From: Drosophila persimilis
Taxonomy: Eukaryota; Arthropoda; Insecta; Diptera; Drosophilidae
Direction of reading: 5' to 3'
Assembly: GCF_003286085.1 (NCBI RefSeq)
Contig: NW_020825482.1
Span: forward strand, 39,015-103,014
DNA length: 64,000 nucleotides
Part shown: in pieces, positions 52,979 through 64,000 of the stretch
Layout: every line of letters starts with the position of its first letter
Position numbering within the stretch: position 1 is the first letter of the stretch
Position numbers and translations under genes: made by a program
The notes under the pieces: model-generated
What the model saw: only the letters and a program-made list of their open reading frames with translations
What the model was told of the DNA's origin: nothing
Database searches by the model: none

Positions 52979-55359
52979 TATTTAACAAGAACCAGCTTTT
53001 AGGACGGGCCAGGATCGGATCACAACTGATGGATGTAATCATCGATACAGGGGCAACAAGATGCATGATAAACGAAAAGACGGCCGAAAAACTAAAAGAG
53101 GAAGGTATCGAAGGAGTGGAAAACAGATTAATCCGGCTAGCGGATGGAAGCACTCGGAGAACAACACGGAGAATCCAACTAACGGTAGAACTAGGGGGAA
53201 AAGAGACCAACCAATCATTCCTAATCATGACAGGGGTCCCAGATACCCCCATACTAGGAATGGAATTTTTAAAGGATGCAGGCACATCAATAACGTGTGG
53301 AGAAGCCACGGTAAACTTCAACGGGGAACCAAACCCAAACAGAAAGGAGGAAAACGCAAGAAACTCAGTAACAGAACCGACGGACGAAGAAATCGAAAAA
53401 TGGATTAAAACAGAGGTACAAAAATCCAACACGCTGGAAGGGGTGAGCAATGTTACGAAACATCGGATATTCCTGAAAGATGACAGACCAGTCAAACAGA
53501 GGTATTACCCAAGAAACCCAGCACAAATGGAAATCATCAACAAAGAGATCAACGAGCTCATAAAGCAAGATCTAATAGAACCATCACACAGCCCATACAG
53601 CTCGCCGATGGTTCTCATAAAAAAGAAAACCGGAGATTGAAAACAGAGAAGAACGCATACCCACTACCACGGATGGACTTTATTCTAAATCAGCTTAAAG
53701 AGGCTAAATACATTAGCACGCTCGACTTAAAGTCAGGGTATTGGCAAATCCCAATGGAAAAACAGAGCCGACCCTACACAGCCTTTACAGCTCCAGGGCG
53801 AGGATTGTACCAATGGAAGGTCATGCCATTCGGACTCGCAACAGCACCGGCTACGTTCCAAAGAGCCCTAGACTCGGTAATCGGACCGGACATGGAACCA
53901 TTCGCTTTCGCATACCTAGACGACATAATCGTAATTGGGCGGACGAAAGTGGAACACATGCAAAAACTAAAAACGGTATTCGAACGGCTACGGACAGCAA
54001 ACCTACGCATTAACGCAGCAAAATGTCATTTCTTTCAAAAGAAACTGAAATACCTAGGACACATGGTAAGCGAGGAATGAATTCACACAGACCCAGATAA
54101 AGTAGCGGCCATTAAAGAACCACCACCGCACCAACTACACTGAAACAACTGCATAGTTTTTTGGGCCTGGCGTCTTGGTACCGCAGATTCGTACCAGCGT
54201 ACACCGAACGGGCAAAAGCGCTACAAGACCTTCTCAAAAAGGGGCAAAAATTTGAGTGGGGCGAAGCACAGGAGAACAGCTTCCAAGACCTAAAGCTGTG
54301 TCTAACGGAAGCGCCAATATTAGCATGCCCGGACTTCAGGAAAACATTCATACTGCAAACAGACGCAAGCGACTGCGGCCTAGGAGCAGTGTGACCCAGG
54401 AAGATGCAGACGGAGAACATGTAATTTCCTACGCAAGCCGCAAGCTCAAAAGCGAGGAAACGAAATACTCCGCAACAGAAAAAGAATGCCTAGCCATCTA
54501 CTGGGGGATACACAAGATGAGGATGTACCTAGAAGGCTACCAATTTATCGTAGTTACGGATCACCTAGCCCTCAAATGGTTAAATTCCATCGAAAGCCCA
54601 TCCGGACGAGTAGCAAGATGGGCATTGGGACTGCAACCGTTCTCATTCGAAATACGATATCGGAAAGGCAAGCTGAACGCAGTGGCGGACGGACTCTCCC
54701 GCTTACCACGCGAAGAAACCCGAATAGCAGAAATCGTAGAATGCGCTTGGTATCAAAACAAATGGAACCAAGTAGAGATGACACCAGAAGAAGCTACGGA
54801 TTATGCCATAAAACACGGCCGATTATACCGACACATACCAAGCCAAGACGATGAAGACGACCAACCCTGGAAACTGTGCGTTCCAAAACAAGAGTGACAG
54901 AGGGTACTAACCGAAAACCACACAAACCCAACCGCCGGACATCTCGGGATCAGACGCACGAAAATCCGAATAAGGCTGCGATATTTTTGGCCAGGGCTAA
55001 GCAGAGACGTAACACGATTCGTCCGAACATGCGAAAGCTGCCAAAAATTTAAGGTATTGCAACAGGCAGCGGCTGGCAAAATGCTCACCAAAATCGCAAA
55101 CGCACCATGGGAAACAATATGCGTCGATTTCGTGGGACCACTGCCAAGATCGCCGCGCGGCAACACCGCACTAATCGTATTTATTGATAAATTTTCGAAA
55201 TGGGTGGAGGTCACACCGGCAAGAAGCGCAACGACGGACGCATTCCTAAAGGCGTTCAGAAAAAAAATACTGGCGAGGGGAGGTGCACCAAAGCGAGTGA
55301 TCTCAGACAACGGCGTACAATTTACAAGCAGAAAGACGAAACAGACAAATGGAAAATAA
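52979..55359 (+). pseudogene. Element H pol: protease, RT, RNase H, truncated integrase
   Basis: Its frame overlaps gag from 52720. Protease VIIDTGATRCMI lies near 53040, then RLADGSTRR and PILGMEFL. RT starts RYYPRNPAQMEII and breaks at 53637, where about 50 bp (the WRLVVDYR-type motif) are lost with a frame change. The next frame has LDLKSGYWQIPM, MPFGLATAPATFQ and FAYLDDIIVIG; a TGA (54078-54080) replaces a Gly codon. RNase H QTDASDCGLGAV is followed by a frame change, then ATEKECLAIYWGI and NAVADGLSRL. A stop lies at 54895. Integrase has HLGIRRTKI ... CESCQ, VDFVGPLP and VISDNGVQF, then ends before the catalytic Glu. It is dead. Confidence 0.86.
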
Positions 55360-56032
55360 AGAAGAGAAATTCAACATGTCGGCCCGAAAATTCAAAGAGA
55401 GGATGGCACGGGCCAGCCACAAGAACCGAGCGACAAAACTACTACCGGACGCCCTCCCGCCCAGCTCACGAATGAAAGTATCGGGGACAAAGGTGTCAGC
55501 GCCCAGGAAAGCAGAAACGAACATAACAATGGAAACCACGGCAGGACAACGCAAGACCCAAGGAGAACAAACAGCGACGCACACGGAAGTAATACCAACA
55601 AAAAAGAGGATCAGCTGGGCAAACCAAGCCAAACTACAGGAACAAACGGCACGAGAAACCAGCGAACAACAAGGCCCGAAACTTTCCTGGGCCAAACAAA
55701 TGGAAGACGAAGAGTCCGACCGGGACGTGCTGGACCTAAACCCTGAGCGGCCAACACCAGAACCGGAAACCCGGAGGCCCATCCATAGAGGCACCATCCC
55801 GGGCGAATGGAATGTCCCAGAAAAAATTGAACTAGCGACAACGGCGATCGAACTAGTCAAAGCCAAACTCCTCGACCGCCCAAAACACACTCAACGACGA
55901 TTCAAAATGTGGAACGAGAAACAAGAGGCGTGTTGGGTGAAGATCGGCCGAGCTGGAGATGTCCGCATAAGCGCATGGTTCCCAACAAAGTCAGGCGGCA
56001 ACGCTCCACTGGGAAAGGAGGGGGGAGTGTGA
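55349..56032 (+). CDS. Element H third ORF (unknown, hydrophilic)
   Basis: A 227-codon open frame between the truncated integrase and the 3' LTR, overlapping the pol end. It is charged and rich in Lys, Arg, Glu, Thr and Pro, with no signal peptide or membrane segment. An early basic stretch (SARKFKERMARASHKNRAT) may be the surviving C-terminal integrase tail. The last ~80 residues look folded (PEKIELATTAIELVKAKLL, CWVKIGRAGDVRISAWF). It reads through the polypurine tract as GKEGGV and stops at TGA 56030-56032 inside the LTR. I do not recognise it. It is not an envelope by composition. The open frame in an otherwise damaged element suggests a coding role or chance survival. Confidence 0.5.
   Translation: MENKEEKFNMSARKFKERMARASHKNRATKLLPDALPPSSRMKVSGTKVSAPRKAETNITMETTAGQRKTQGEQTATHTEVIPTKKRISWANQAKLQEQTARETSEQQGPKLSWAKQMEDEESDRDVLDLNPERPTPEPETRRPIHRGTIPGEWNVPEKIELATTAIELVKAKLLDRPKHTQRRFKMWNEKQEACWVKIGRAGDVRISAWFPTKSGGNAPLGKEGGV
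56011..56027 (+). other. Element H polypurine tract
   Basis: GGGAAAGGAGGGGGGAG lies immediately before the TGTGACG start of the 3' LTR. It is the textbook position and composition for plus-strand primer formation and confirms plus orientation. Confidence 0.9.
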
Positions 56033-57694
56033 CGCCCAGCGCCAGGAAAACCAAGCGCCGGCGCCACAAACACCAAACCAACCTCAATAGAATCACCAAG
56101 ACAAGCCATGAAGATTAGAAAATAAGTATTAGTAGGATAAGTAGAACATAAGCGACAATACATGAAGACCTGCCACAGAATAAAAGAAATATAAATAAAC
56201 AAACAATACAAACAAACAAACCACAGCTGAGCCCCACCAATGGGCCCGTAGCACAGCCAGCCACGGGCACACCCCCAGCTGACCGGACCAAGTGTGGCCA
56301 TAACCCACGCGCCAACGGGCACACTATCAGCCGGCCCGTGCAAACGCGTTAGGGCCCCGCAGCACAACGCGCTAGGGACAGACCGTAAGATCAGCCGCGT
56401 TTTGGGAATAAAAGGAGCTCCGCCAGAGCGATCAGCATCAGTTCGGCTCCGGCCAGTGGAGAGGTAAGCATCAGCAGCAGCCACCAGCAGACCCAGCGAT
56501 CCTCCCATCCTCCTCGGAGTGCATTAAACCTCCGCCTCCCTTCTTCTCCTCGGAGCGCATTAACCCTCCGCAACATTTCTTCTCCTCGGAGCGCATTAAC
56601 CCTCCGCAACCTTAATTCTCCTCGGAGCGCATTCACCCTCCGCAACATTTACTTCTCCGCGGAGCGCATTAACCCTCCGCAACATTAATTCTCCTCGGAG
56701 CGCATTCACCCTCCGCAACATTTACTTCTCCTCGGAGCGCATTAACCCTCCGCAACATTAATTCTCCTCGGAGCGCATTCACCCTCCGCAACATTTACTT
56801 CTCCTCGGAGCGCATTAACCCTCCGCAACATTAATTCTCCTCGGAGCGCATTCACCCTCCGCAACATTTACTTCTCCTCGGAGCACATTAACCCTCCGCA
56901 ACATTAATTCTCCTCGGAGCGCATTCACCCTCCGCAAACATTTACTTCTCCTCGGAGCGCATTAACCCTCCGCGACATTAATTCTCCTCGGAGCGCATTC
57001 ACCCTCCGCAACATTTACTTCTCCTCGGAGCGCATTAACCCTCCGCAACATTTCTTCTCCTCGGAGCGCATTAACCCTCCGCAACATTAATTCTCCTCGG
57101 AGCGCATTCACCCTCCGCAACATTAATTCTCCTCGGAGCGCATTAACCCTCCGCAGCATTAATTCTCCTCGGAGCGCATTCACCCTCCGCAACATTTACT
57201 TCTCCTCGGAGCGCATTAACCCTCCGCAACATTTAATTCGCCTCGGAGCGCATTCGTCCTCCGCAACATTACCCCCCCCTCGGAGCGCATTAACCCTCCG
57301 CAACCTTTAATTCTTCTCGGAGCGCATTAACCCTCCTCCACAGAATCACTTCTCGGAGCGCAGTAACCCTCCGCAACACCCTTCCCCGCGAAGCACAGAC
57401 GACCCCCGTCGATCCGGCCAGACGACTCCCCGGCCCCGCACGCAACCATCCGCCACGTGCGGCCCAACCGAAGGACGACCCCGAAGGACGAGCCCGCCGC
57501 AAAAAAACACCCGCGCAACTACTAAACTTTGTACCATTAAGCACAATAAACCTAACTCTATCTCTTTTATTACCGATCCCAGCCTGCCTTATTCTTGAAC
57601 CACGAGACTCTCTTTCAGCTACCACACCCAGAGATCAAACAAATTTCTGTGGAACCCGGCGCGACGAGCATACCCCGGCCGAAGCGTCGTCACA
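56028..57694 (+). repeat. Element H 3' LTR (1667 bp) with expanded minisatellite
   Basis: Same ends as the 5' LTR but about 24 units of the ~37-bp repeat (56507-57379). Units ending CATTTACTT and CATTAATT largely alternate (CATTCACC / CATTAACC), giving a ~73-bp dimer. A GC-rich stretch at 57415-57545 is absent from the 5' LTR. AAGA follows at 57695-57698. Confidence 0.87.
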
Positions 57695-57710
57695 AAGAAT
57701 AAAACCTTTT

Positions 57711-60700
57711 TATACCCGATACTCAAAATGAGTATTGGGGTATATTAGATTTGTGGTAAAAGTGGATGTGTGTAACGTCCAGAAGGAATCGTTTCCGACC
57801 CCATAAAGTATATATATTCTTGATCAGCATCAATAGCCGAGTCGATTGAGCCATGCCTGTCTGTCCGTCTGTCCGTCTGTCCGTCCGTCCGTCTGTCCGT
57901 CTGTCCGTCCCCTTCAGCGCCTAATGCTCAAAGACTATAAGAGCTAGAGCAACGATGTTTTGGATCCAGACTTCTGTGATATGTCACTGCTACAAAAATA
58001 TTTCAAAACTTTGCCCCGCCCACTTCCGCCCCCACAAAGGGCGAAAATCTGTGGCATCCACAATTTTAAAGATACGAGAAAACAAAAAACGCAGAATCGT
58101 AGAGAATGACCATATCTTTTAGACTGCAGAATCTGAATTGGATCGTATTACTATTATAGCCAGCATCAAGAAAACAATTTCATTTTTTCTCGCCCTGTCT
58201 CTCTCTAACACACAGGTAGCATAGGCGGCTTTGCTTAGAGTAAAAGATTAGCGCCTAGATCTCAGAGACTATAAAAGCTAGAGCAACCAAATTTGGTATC
58301 CACACTCCTAATATATCGGACCGAGACGAGTTTGTTTCAAAATTTCGCCACACCCCCTTCCGCCCCCGCAAAGGATGCAAATCTGGGGATATTCACAAAT
58401 CTCAGAGACTATTAAAGCTAGAGTAACCAAATTTGGTATCCGCACTTCTGTTAGATCTCACTATAAAACCTTTATCTCAAATTTCGCCCCACCCCCTTCC
58501 GCCCCCACAAAGAACGAAAATCTGTTGCATCCACAATATTGCAGATTTGAGAAAACTAAAAACGCAGAATCATAGATAACGACCATATCTATCAGATTGC
58601 TGAATCTGGATCAGATCAGATAATTTTTGTAGCCAAAAGGAACAAATCAATTTGCATTGGCTACGCAGCGCCCGACGTCACGCTCAGACTGATTTTCTGT
58701 CTCTCTCGCACGCACTCTTTGTCGTGTCGTTTAATATTAGCGGCGTCTGCCGGAGGAGAGCCATACTGACTTAGTATCGGATATAACTGTAGAGTTGCGG
58801 TGTACGCAGCAACTCACAACGTTCCCCTCGTTTTGTTTTGCGTTCCGCATTTTTATACCCGATACTCAAAATGAGATTTGGGGTATATTAGATTTGTGGT
58901 GAAAATGGATGTGTGTAACGTCCAGAAGGAATCGTTTCCGACCCCATAAAGTATATACATTCTTGATCAGCATCAATAGCCGAGTCAATTAAGCCATGTC
59001 TGTCTGTCCGTCTGTCCGTCCCCTTCAGCGCCTAGTGCTCAAAGACTATAAAAGTTAGAGCAACGATGTTTTGGATCCAGACTTCTGTGATATGTCACTG
59101 CTACAAAAATATTTCAAAACTTTGCCCCGCCCACTTCCGCCCCCACAAAGGGCGAAAATCTGTGGCATCCACAATTTTAAAGAGACGAGAAAACCAAAAA
59201 CGCAGAATCGTAGAGAATCACCATATCTTTTAGACTGCAGAATCTGAATTGGATCGTATTATTATTATAGCCAGCATCAAGAAAACAATTTCATTTTTTC
59301 TCGCCTTGTCTCTCTCTAACACACACGTAGCATAGGCGGCTTTGCTTAGAGTAAAACATTAGCACCTAGATCTCAGAGACTATAAAATCTAGAGCAACCA
59401 AATTTGGTATCCACACTCCTAATATATCAGACCGAGACGAGTTTGTTTCAAAATTTCGCCACACCCCCTTCCGCCCCCGCAAAGGATGCAAATCTGGGGA
59501 TATTCACAAATCTCAGAGACTATCAACGCTAGAGTAACCAAATTTGGAATCCGCACTTCTCTTAGATCTCACTATAAAACGTGTATCTCAAAATTTCGCC
59601 CCACCCCCTTCCGCCCACACAAAGGACGAAAATCTGTTGCCTCCACAATATTGCAGATTTGAGAAAACTAAAAACGCAGAATCATAGATAACGACCATAT
59701 CTATCAGATTGCTGAATCTGGATCAGATCAGATAATTTTTGTAGCCAAAAGGAACAAATCAATTTGCATTGGCTACGCAGCGCCCGACGTCACGCTCAGA
59801 CTGATTTTCTGTCTCTCTCGCACGCACTCTTTGTCGTGTCGTTTAATATTAGCGGCGTCTGCCGGAGGAGAGCCATACTGACTTAGTATCGGATATAACT
59901 GTAGAGTTGCGGTGTACGCAGCAACTCACAACGTTCCCCCTCGTTTTGTTTTGCGTTCCGCATTTTTATACCCGATACTCAAAATGAGATTTGGGGTATA
60001 TTAGATTTGTGGTGAAAATGGATGTGTGTAACGTCCAGAAGGAATCGTTTCCGACCCCATAAAGTATATACATTCTTGATCAGCATCAATAGCCGAGTCA
60101 ATTAAGCCATGTCTGTCTGTCCGTCTGTCCGTCCCCTTCAGCGCCTAATGCTCAAAGACTATAAGAGCTAGAGCAACGATGTTTTGGATCCAGACTTCTG
60201 TGATATGTCACTGCTACAAAAATATTTCAAAACTTTGCCCCGCCCACTTCCGCCCCCACAAAGGGCGAAAATCTGTGGCATCCACAATTTTAAAGATACG
60301 AGAAAACAAAAAACGCAGAATCGTAGAGAATGACCATATCTTTTAGACTGCAGAATCTGAATTGGATCGTATTATTATTATAGCCAGCATCAAGAAAACA
60401 ATTTCATTTTTTCTCGCCCTGTCTCTCTCTAACACACAGGTAGCATAGGCGGCTTTGCTTAGAGTAAAACATTAGCGCCTAGATCTCAGAGACTATAAAA
60501 GCTAGAGCAACCAAATTTGGTATCCACACTCCTAATATATCAGACCGAGACGAGTTTGTTTCAAAATTTCGCCACACCCCCTTCCGCCCCCGCAAAGGAT
60601 GCAAATCTGGGGATATTCACAAATCTCAGAGACTATTAAAGCTAGAGTAACCAAATTTGGTATCCGCACTTCTGTTAGATCTCACTATAAAACCTTTATC

Positions 60701-63286
60701 TCAAAATTTCGCCCCACCCCCTTCCGCCCCCACAAAGGACGAAAATCTGTTGCATCCACAATATTGCAGATTTGAGAAAACTAAAAACGCAGAATCATAG
60801 ATAACGACCATATCTATCAGATTGCTGAATCTGGATCAGATCAGATAATTTTTGTAGCCAAAAGGAACAAATCAATTTGCATTGGCTACGCAGCGCCCGA
60901 CGTCACGCTCAGACTGATTTTCTGTCTCTCTCGCACGCACTCTTTGTCGTGTCGTTTAATATTAGCGGCGTCTGCCGGAGGAAAGCCATACTGACTTAGT
61001 ATCGGGTATAACTGTAGAGTTGCGGTGTCCGCAGCAACTCACAACGTTCCCCCTCGTTTTGTTTTGCGTTCCGCATTTTTATACCCGATACTCAAAATGA
61101 GATTTGGGGTATATTAGATTTGTGGTGAAAATGGATGTGTGTAACGTCCAGAAGGAATCGTTTCCGACCCCATAAAGTATATACATTCTTGATCAGCATC
61201 AATAGCCGAGTCAATTAAGCCATGTCTGTCTGTCCGTCTGTCCGTCCCCTTCAGCGCCTAGTGCTCAAAGACTATAAGAGCTAGAGCAACGATGTTTTGG
61301 ATCCAGACTTCTGTGATATGTCACTGCTACAAAAATATTTCAAAACTTTGCCCCGCCCACTTCCGCCCCCACAAAGGGCGAAATTCTGTGGCATCCACAA
61401 TTTTAAAGATACGATAAAACCAAAAACGCAGAATCGTAGAGAATGACCATATCTTTTAGACTGCGGAATCTGAATTGGATCGTATTATTATTATAGCCAG
61501 CATCAAGAAAACAATTTCATTTTTTCTCGCCCTGTCTCTCTCTAACACACACGTAGCATAGGCGGCTTTGCTTAGAGTAAAACATTAGCGCCTAGATCTC
61601 AGAGACTATAAAATCTAGAGCAACCAAATTTGGTATCCACACTCCTAATATATCAGACCGAGACGAGTTTGTTTCAAAATTTCGCCACACCCCCTTCCGC
61701 CCCCGCAAAGGATGCAAATCTGGGGATATTCACAAATCTCAGAGACTATCAACGCTAGAGTAACCAAATTTGGAATCCGCACTTCTCTTAGATCTCACTA
61801 TAAAACGTGTATCTCAAAATTTCGCCCCACCCCCTTCCGCCCACACAAAGGACGAAAATCTGTTGCATCCACAATATTGCAGATTTGAGAAAACTAAAAA
61901 CGCAGAATCATAGATAACGACCATATCTATCAGATTGCTGAATCTGGATCAGATCAGATAATTTTTGTAGCCAAAAGGAACAAATCAATTTGCATTGGCT
62001 ACGCAGCGCCCGACGTCACGCTCAGACTGATTTTCTGTCTCTCTCGCACGCACTCTTTGTCGTGTCGTTAATATTAGCGGCGTCTGCCGGAGGAGAGCCA
62101 TACTGACTTAGTATCGGATATAACTGTAGAGTTGCGGTGTACGCAGCAACTCACAACGTTCCCCCTCGTTTTGTTTTGCGTTCCGCATTTTTATACCCGA
62201 TACTCAAAATGAGATTTGGGGTATATTAGATTTGTGGTGAAAATGGATGTGTGTAACGTCCAGAAGGAATCGTTTCCGACCCCATAAAGTATATACATTC
62301 TTGATCAGCATCAATAGCCGAGTCAATTAAGCCATGTCTGTCTGTCCGTCTGTCCGTCCCCTTCAGCGCCTAATGCTCAAAGACTATAAGAGCTAGAGCA
62401 ACGATGTTTTGGATCCAGACTTCTGTGATATGTCACTGCTACAAAAATATTTCAAAACTTTGCCCCGCCCACTTCCGCCCCCACAAAGGGCGAAAATCTG
62501 TGGCATCCACAATTTTAAAGATACGAGAAAACAAAAAACGCAGAATCGTAGAGAAATACCATATCTTTTAGACTGCAGAATCTGAATTGGATCGTATTAC
62601 TATTATAGCCAGCATCAAGAAAACAATTTCATTTTTTCTCGCCCTGTCTCTCTCTAACACACAGGTAGCATAGGCGGCTTTGCTTAGAGTAAAAGATTAG
62701 CGCCTAGATCTCAGAGACTATAAAAGCTAGAGCAACCAAATTTGGTATCCACACTCCTAATATATCGGACCGAGACGAGTTTGTTTCAAAATTTCGCCAC
62801 ACCCCCTTCCGCCCCCGCAAAGGATGCAAATCTGGGGATATTCACAAATCTCAGAGACTATTAAAGCTAGAGTAACCAAATTTGGTATCCGCACTTCCTG
62901 TTAGATCTCACTATAAAACCTTTATCTCAAAATTTCGCCCCCACCCCCTTCCGCCCCCACAAAGGACGAAAATCTGTTGCATCCACAATATTGCAGATTT
63001 GAGAAAACTAAAAACGCAGAATCATAGATAACGACCATATCTATCAGATTGCTGAATCTGGATCAGATCAGATAATTTTTGTAGCCAAAAGGAACAAATC
63101 AATTTGCATTGGCTACGCAGCGCCCGACGTCACGCTCAGACTGATTTTCTGTCTCTCTCGCACGCACTCTTTGTCGTGTCGTTTAATATTAGCGGCGGTC
63201 TGCCGGAGGAAAGCCATACTGAACTTAGTATCGGGTATAACTGTAGAGTGCGGTGTCCGCAGCAAACTCACAAACTGTCCCCCTCG
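57711..63286 (+). repeat. Tandem array of five Helentron/DINE-1-like units
   Basis: Unit starts (TATACCCGATACTC) are at 57711, 58854, 59967, 61080 and 62192, spacings 1143, 1113, 1113 and 1112 bp. Each unit is a ~1089-bp element like the single copy at 47380-48493, joined by a 24-bp spacer containing TTTTGTTTTGCGTTCCGCAT. Units 2 and 4 share variants (CCTAGTGCTC, GTGTATCTC, CGCCCACACAAAGG, ACACACGTAGC) against units 3 and 5 (CCTAATGCTC, CCTTTATCTC, CGCCCCCACAAAGG, ACACAGGTAGC), so the array alternates A/B. Unit 1 is A-like at its start and B-like at its end. The array lies between T and T in the J LTR. Short open frames within it are chance. Confidence 0.85.
57858..57911 (+). repeat. GTCTGTCC/GTCC microsatellite in first array unit
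   Basis: The CTGTCCGT run is about 30 bases longer here than in units 2-5, which accounts for most of the longer first period. The same tract is present, inverted, at 48310-48350 in the single copy. Such tracts are known in DINE-1-type elements. Confidence 0.8.
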
Positions 63287-63466
63287 TTTAAAACTTAAAC
63301 CTCAACTGTTCGCATGTCGCAGTCGCAAACTGGCGCAGTCGGTAGGATCTCGTTAAAAGTGACTCCTTTTTTTCAAGACGAATCAATATTGGACGTAGTT
63401 ACAGTGCGTAATAACCTAACATGTAACAAATCGTTTCTCTTTCGTAGTGATCAGGACGTCCTTTTT
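63287..63466 (+). other. Element J: LTR end, tRNA-Ser primer site and leader
   Basis: After the array the J LTR resumes (TTTAAAACTTAAACC...) and ends GTCGCAAAC at 63330. TGGCGCAGTCGGTAGGAT (63331-63348) fits the 3' end of Drosophila tRNA-Ser plus CCA as I recall it, the primer of 17.6, 297 and related errantiviruses. About 118 bp of leader follow before another Helentron-like copy at 63467. No coding sequence of J is in the window. Confidence 0.72.
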
Positions 63467-64000
63467 TATACCCGATACTCCAAAATGAGTATTGGGGGTA
63501 ATGAGTATTTGTGGAAAGCTGGATGTGTGTAACGTCCAGAAGGACTCGTTTCCGACCCCATAAAGTATATATATTCTTGATGCAGCATCAATAGCCGAGT
63601 CGATTGAGCCATGTCTGTCTGTCCCGTTCTGTCCGTCCCCTTCAGCGCCTAATGCTTCAAAGACTATAAAGGCTAGAGCAACGATGTTTTGGATCCAGAC
63701 TTCTGTGATATGTCACTGCTACAAAAATATTTCAAAACTTTGCCCCGCCCACTTCCGCCCCACAATCCACAATTCCGCATCCACAATTTTCAAGATACGA
63801 TAAACCAAAAACGCAGAATCGTAGAGAATGACCATATCTTTTAGACTGCAGAATCTGAATTGGATCGTATTACTATTATAGCCAGCATCAAGAAAACAAT
63901 TTCATTTTTTTCGCCTGTCTCTCTCTAACACACAGGTAGCATAGGCGGCTTGCTTAGAGTAAAAGATTAGCGCCTAGATCTCAGAGACTATAAAGCTAGA
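63467..64000 (+). mobile_element. Helentron/DINE-1-like copy, partial, at window end
   Basis: It starts TATACCCGATACTCC inside the J leader after a T run, in the same orientation as the array, and runs off the window. It differs from the five units by many single-base insertions and deletions (for example extra C in ATACTCCAAAATG and GTCCCGTTCTG), unlike the mostly substitutional differences among the array units. Confidence 0.75.

Larger units (their letters stand above)
50750..57694 (+). mobile_element. Element H: Ty3/gypsy element with minisatellite-bearing LTRs
   Basis: LTRs at 50750-51813 and 56028-57694 have perfect 7-bp ends (TGTGACG ... CGTCACA) and a 4-bp duplication AAGA (50746-50749, 57695-57698). 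Inside are gag, a damaged pol and a third ORF, then a strong polypurine tract. No env is recognised. The two LTRs differ by about 600 bp, mostly in the number of ~37-bp repeats. The family is not identified. Confidence 0.87.

Noticed and set aside
52707-53495. 262-codon minus-strand frame in element H
   Set aside because: It is the shadow of the gag/protease region on the other strand, rich in low-complexity Ser/Phe, with no motif.
57858-57911. GTCTGTCC repeats considered as telomeric or CRISPR-like
   Set aside because: They are a short internal microsatellite present in every copy of the Helentron-like unit, with no spacer and repeat structure.

Overview
The window looks like insect, very probably Drosophila, constitutive heterochromatin built almost entirely from transposable elements. 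The evidence is the set of families present (copia-like, BEL/Pao, 412/mdg1-like, errantivirus-like and long-LTR Ty3/gypsy elements, and DINE-1/Helentron-type repeats) and primer-binding sites that fit Drosophila tRNA 3' ends as I remember them (Trp, Tyr, Arg, Lys, Ser). I see no convincing host gene, rRNA or tRNA gene, or CRISPR array. The species cannot be fixed by reading. The abundant ~1.1 kb Helitron-like repeat resembles in size and class the ISY/ISX elements of D. miranda, which is only a hint.

Layout. (1) 1-622: 3' end of a copia-like element with its LTR, next to a broken errantivirus env (623-1721). (2) About 2465-50079: a decayed 412/mdg1-like element (called F here) that hosts most of the nest. 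A BEL/Pao element (A, minus strand, 2696-8584) sits in F gag, and a second BEL/Pao family (E, plus strand) sits in F pol. A block covering part of A, a piece of F and part of E was then tandemly copied, so three partial copies lie at 6706-10260, 10261-15345 and 15351 onward. (3) Inside the third copy of E lies element D (412/mdg1-like, minus, 20136-42180). The right LTR of D is split by element C (Ty3/gypsy with 2.3 kb LTRs, plus, 25358-42086). The pol of C is split by element B, an apparently complete BEL/Pao element (minus, 30500-36943). Each insertion is bounded by a visible 4-5 bp target duplication: ATTTC for E, GCAC for D, AGTG for C, TAGGG for B and GATGG for A. The order is therefore F > E > D > C > B, and LTR divergence falls in the same order. 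(4) F pol resumes at 46222, is split by one ~1.1 kb Helentron-like copy (47380-48493), and ends at 50055. (5) An errantivirus-type LTR (J) begins at 50080 in a TA-rich target. It is split by a Ty3/gypsy element H (50750-57694) whose LTRs carry an expanded minisatellite, and by a tandem array of five ~1.1 kb Helentron-like units (57711-63286). The end of the J LTR, a tRNA-Ser primer site and leader follow at 63287-63466, then another repeat copy runs off the end.

Coding capacity. Only B keeps a full uninterrupted gag-pol (about 1752 codons, LTRs identical by eye). C has intact gag, and its pol is broken only by B. All other elements are damaged by stops, frameshifts, internal deletions or catalytic substitutions. 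The most unusual coding feature is a RING-H2-like motif at the N-terminus of the C gag. The most unusual structures are the tandem duplication with readable junctions, the alternating (A/B) higher-order pattern in the Helentron-like array, and a foreign Ty3-type gag-protease patch inside the E polymerase gene.
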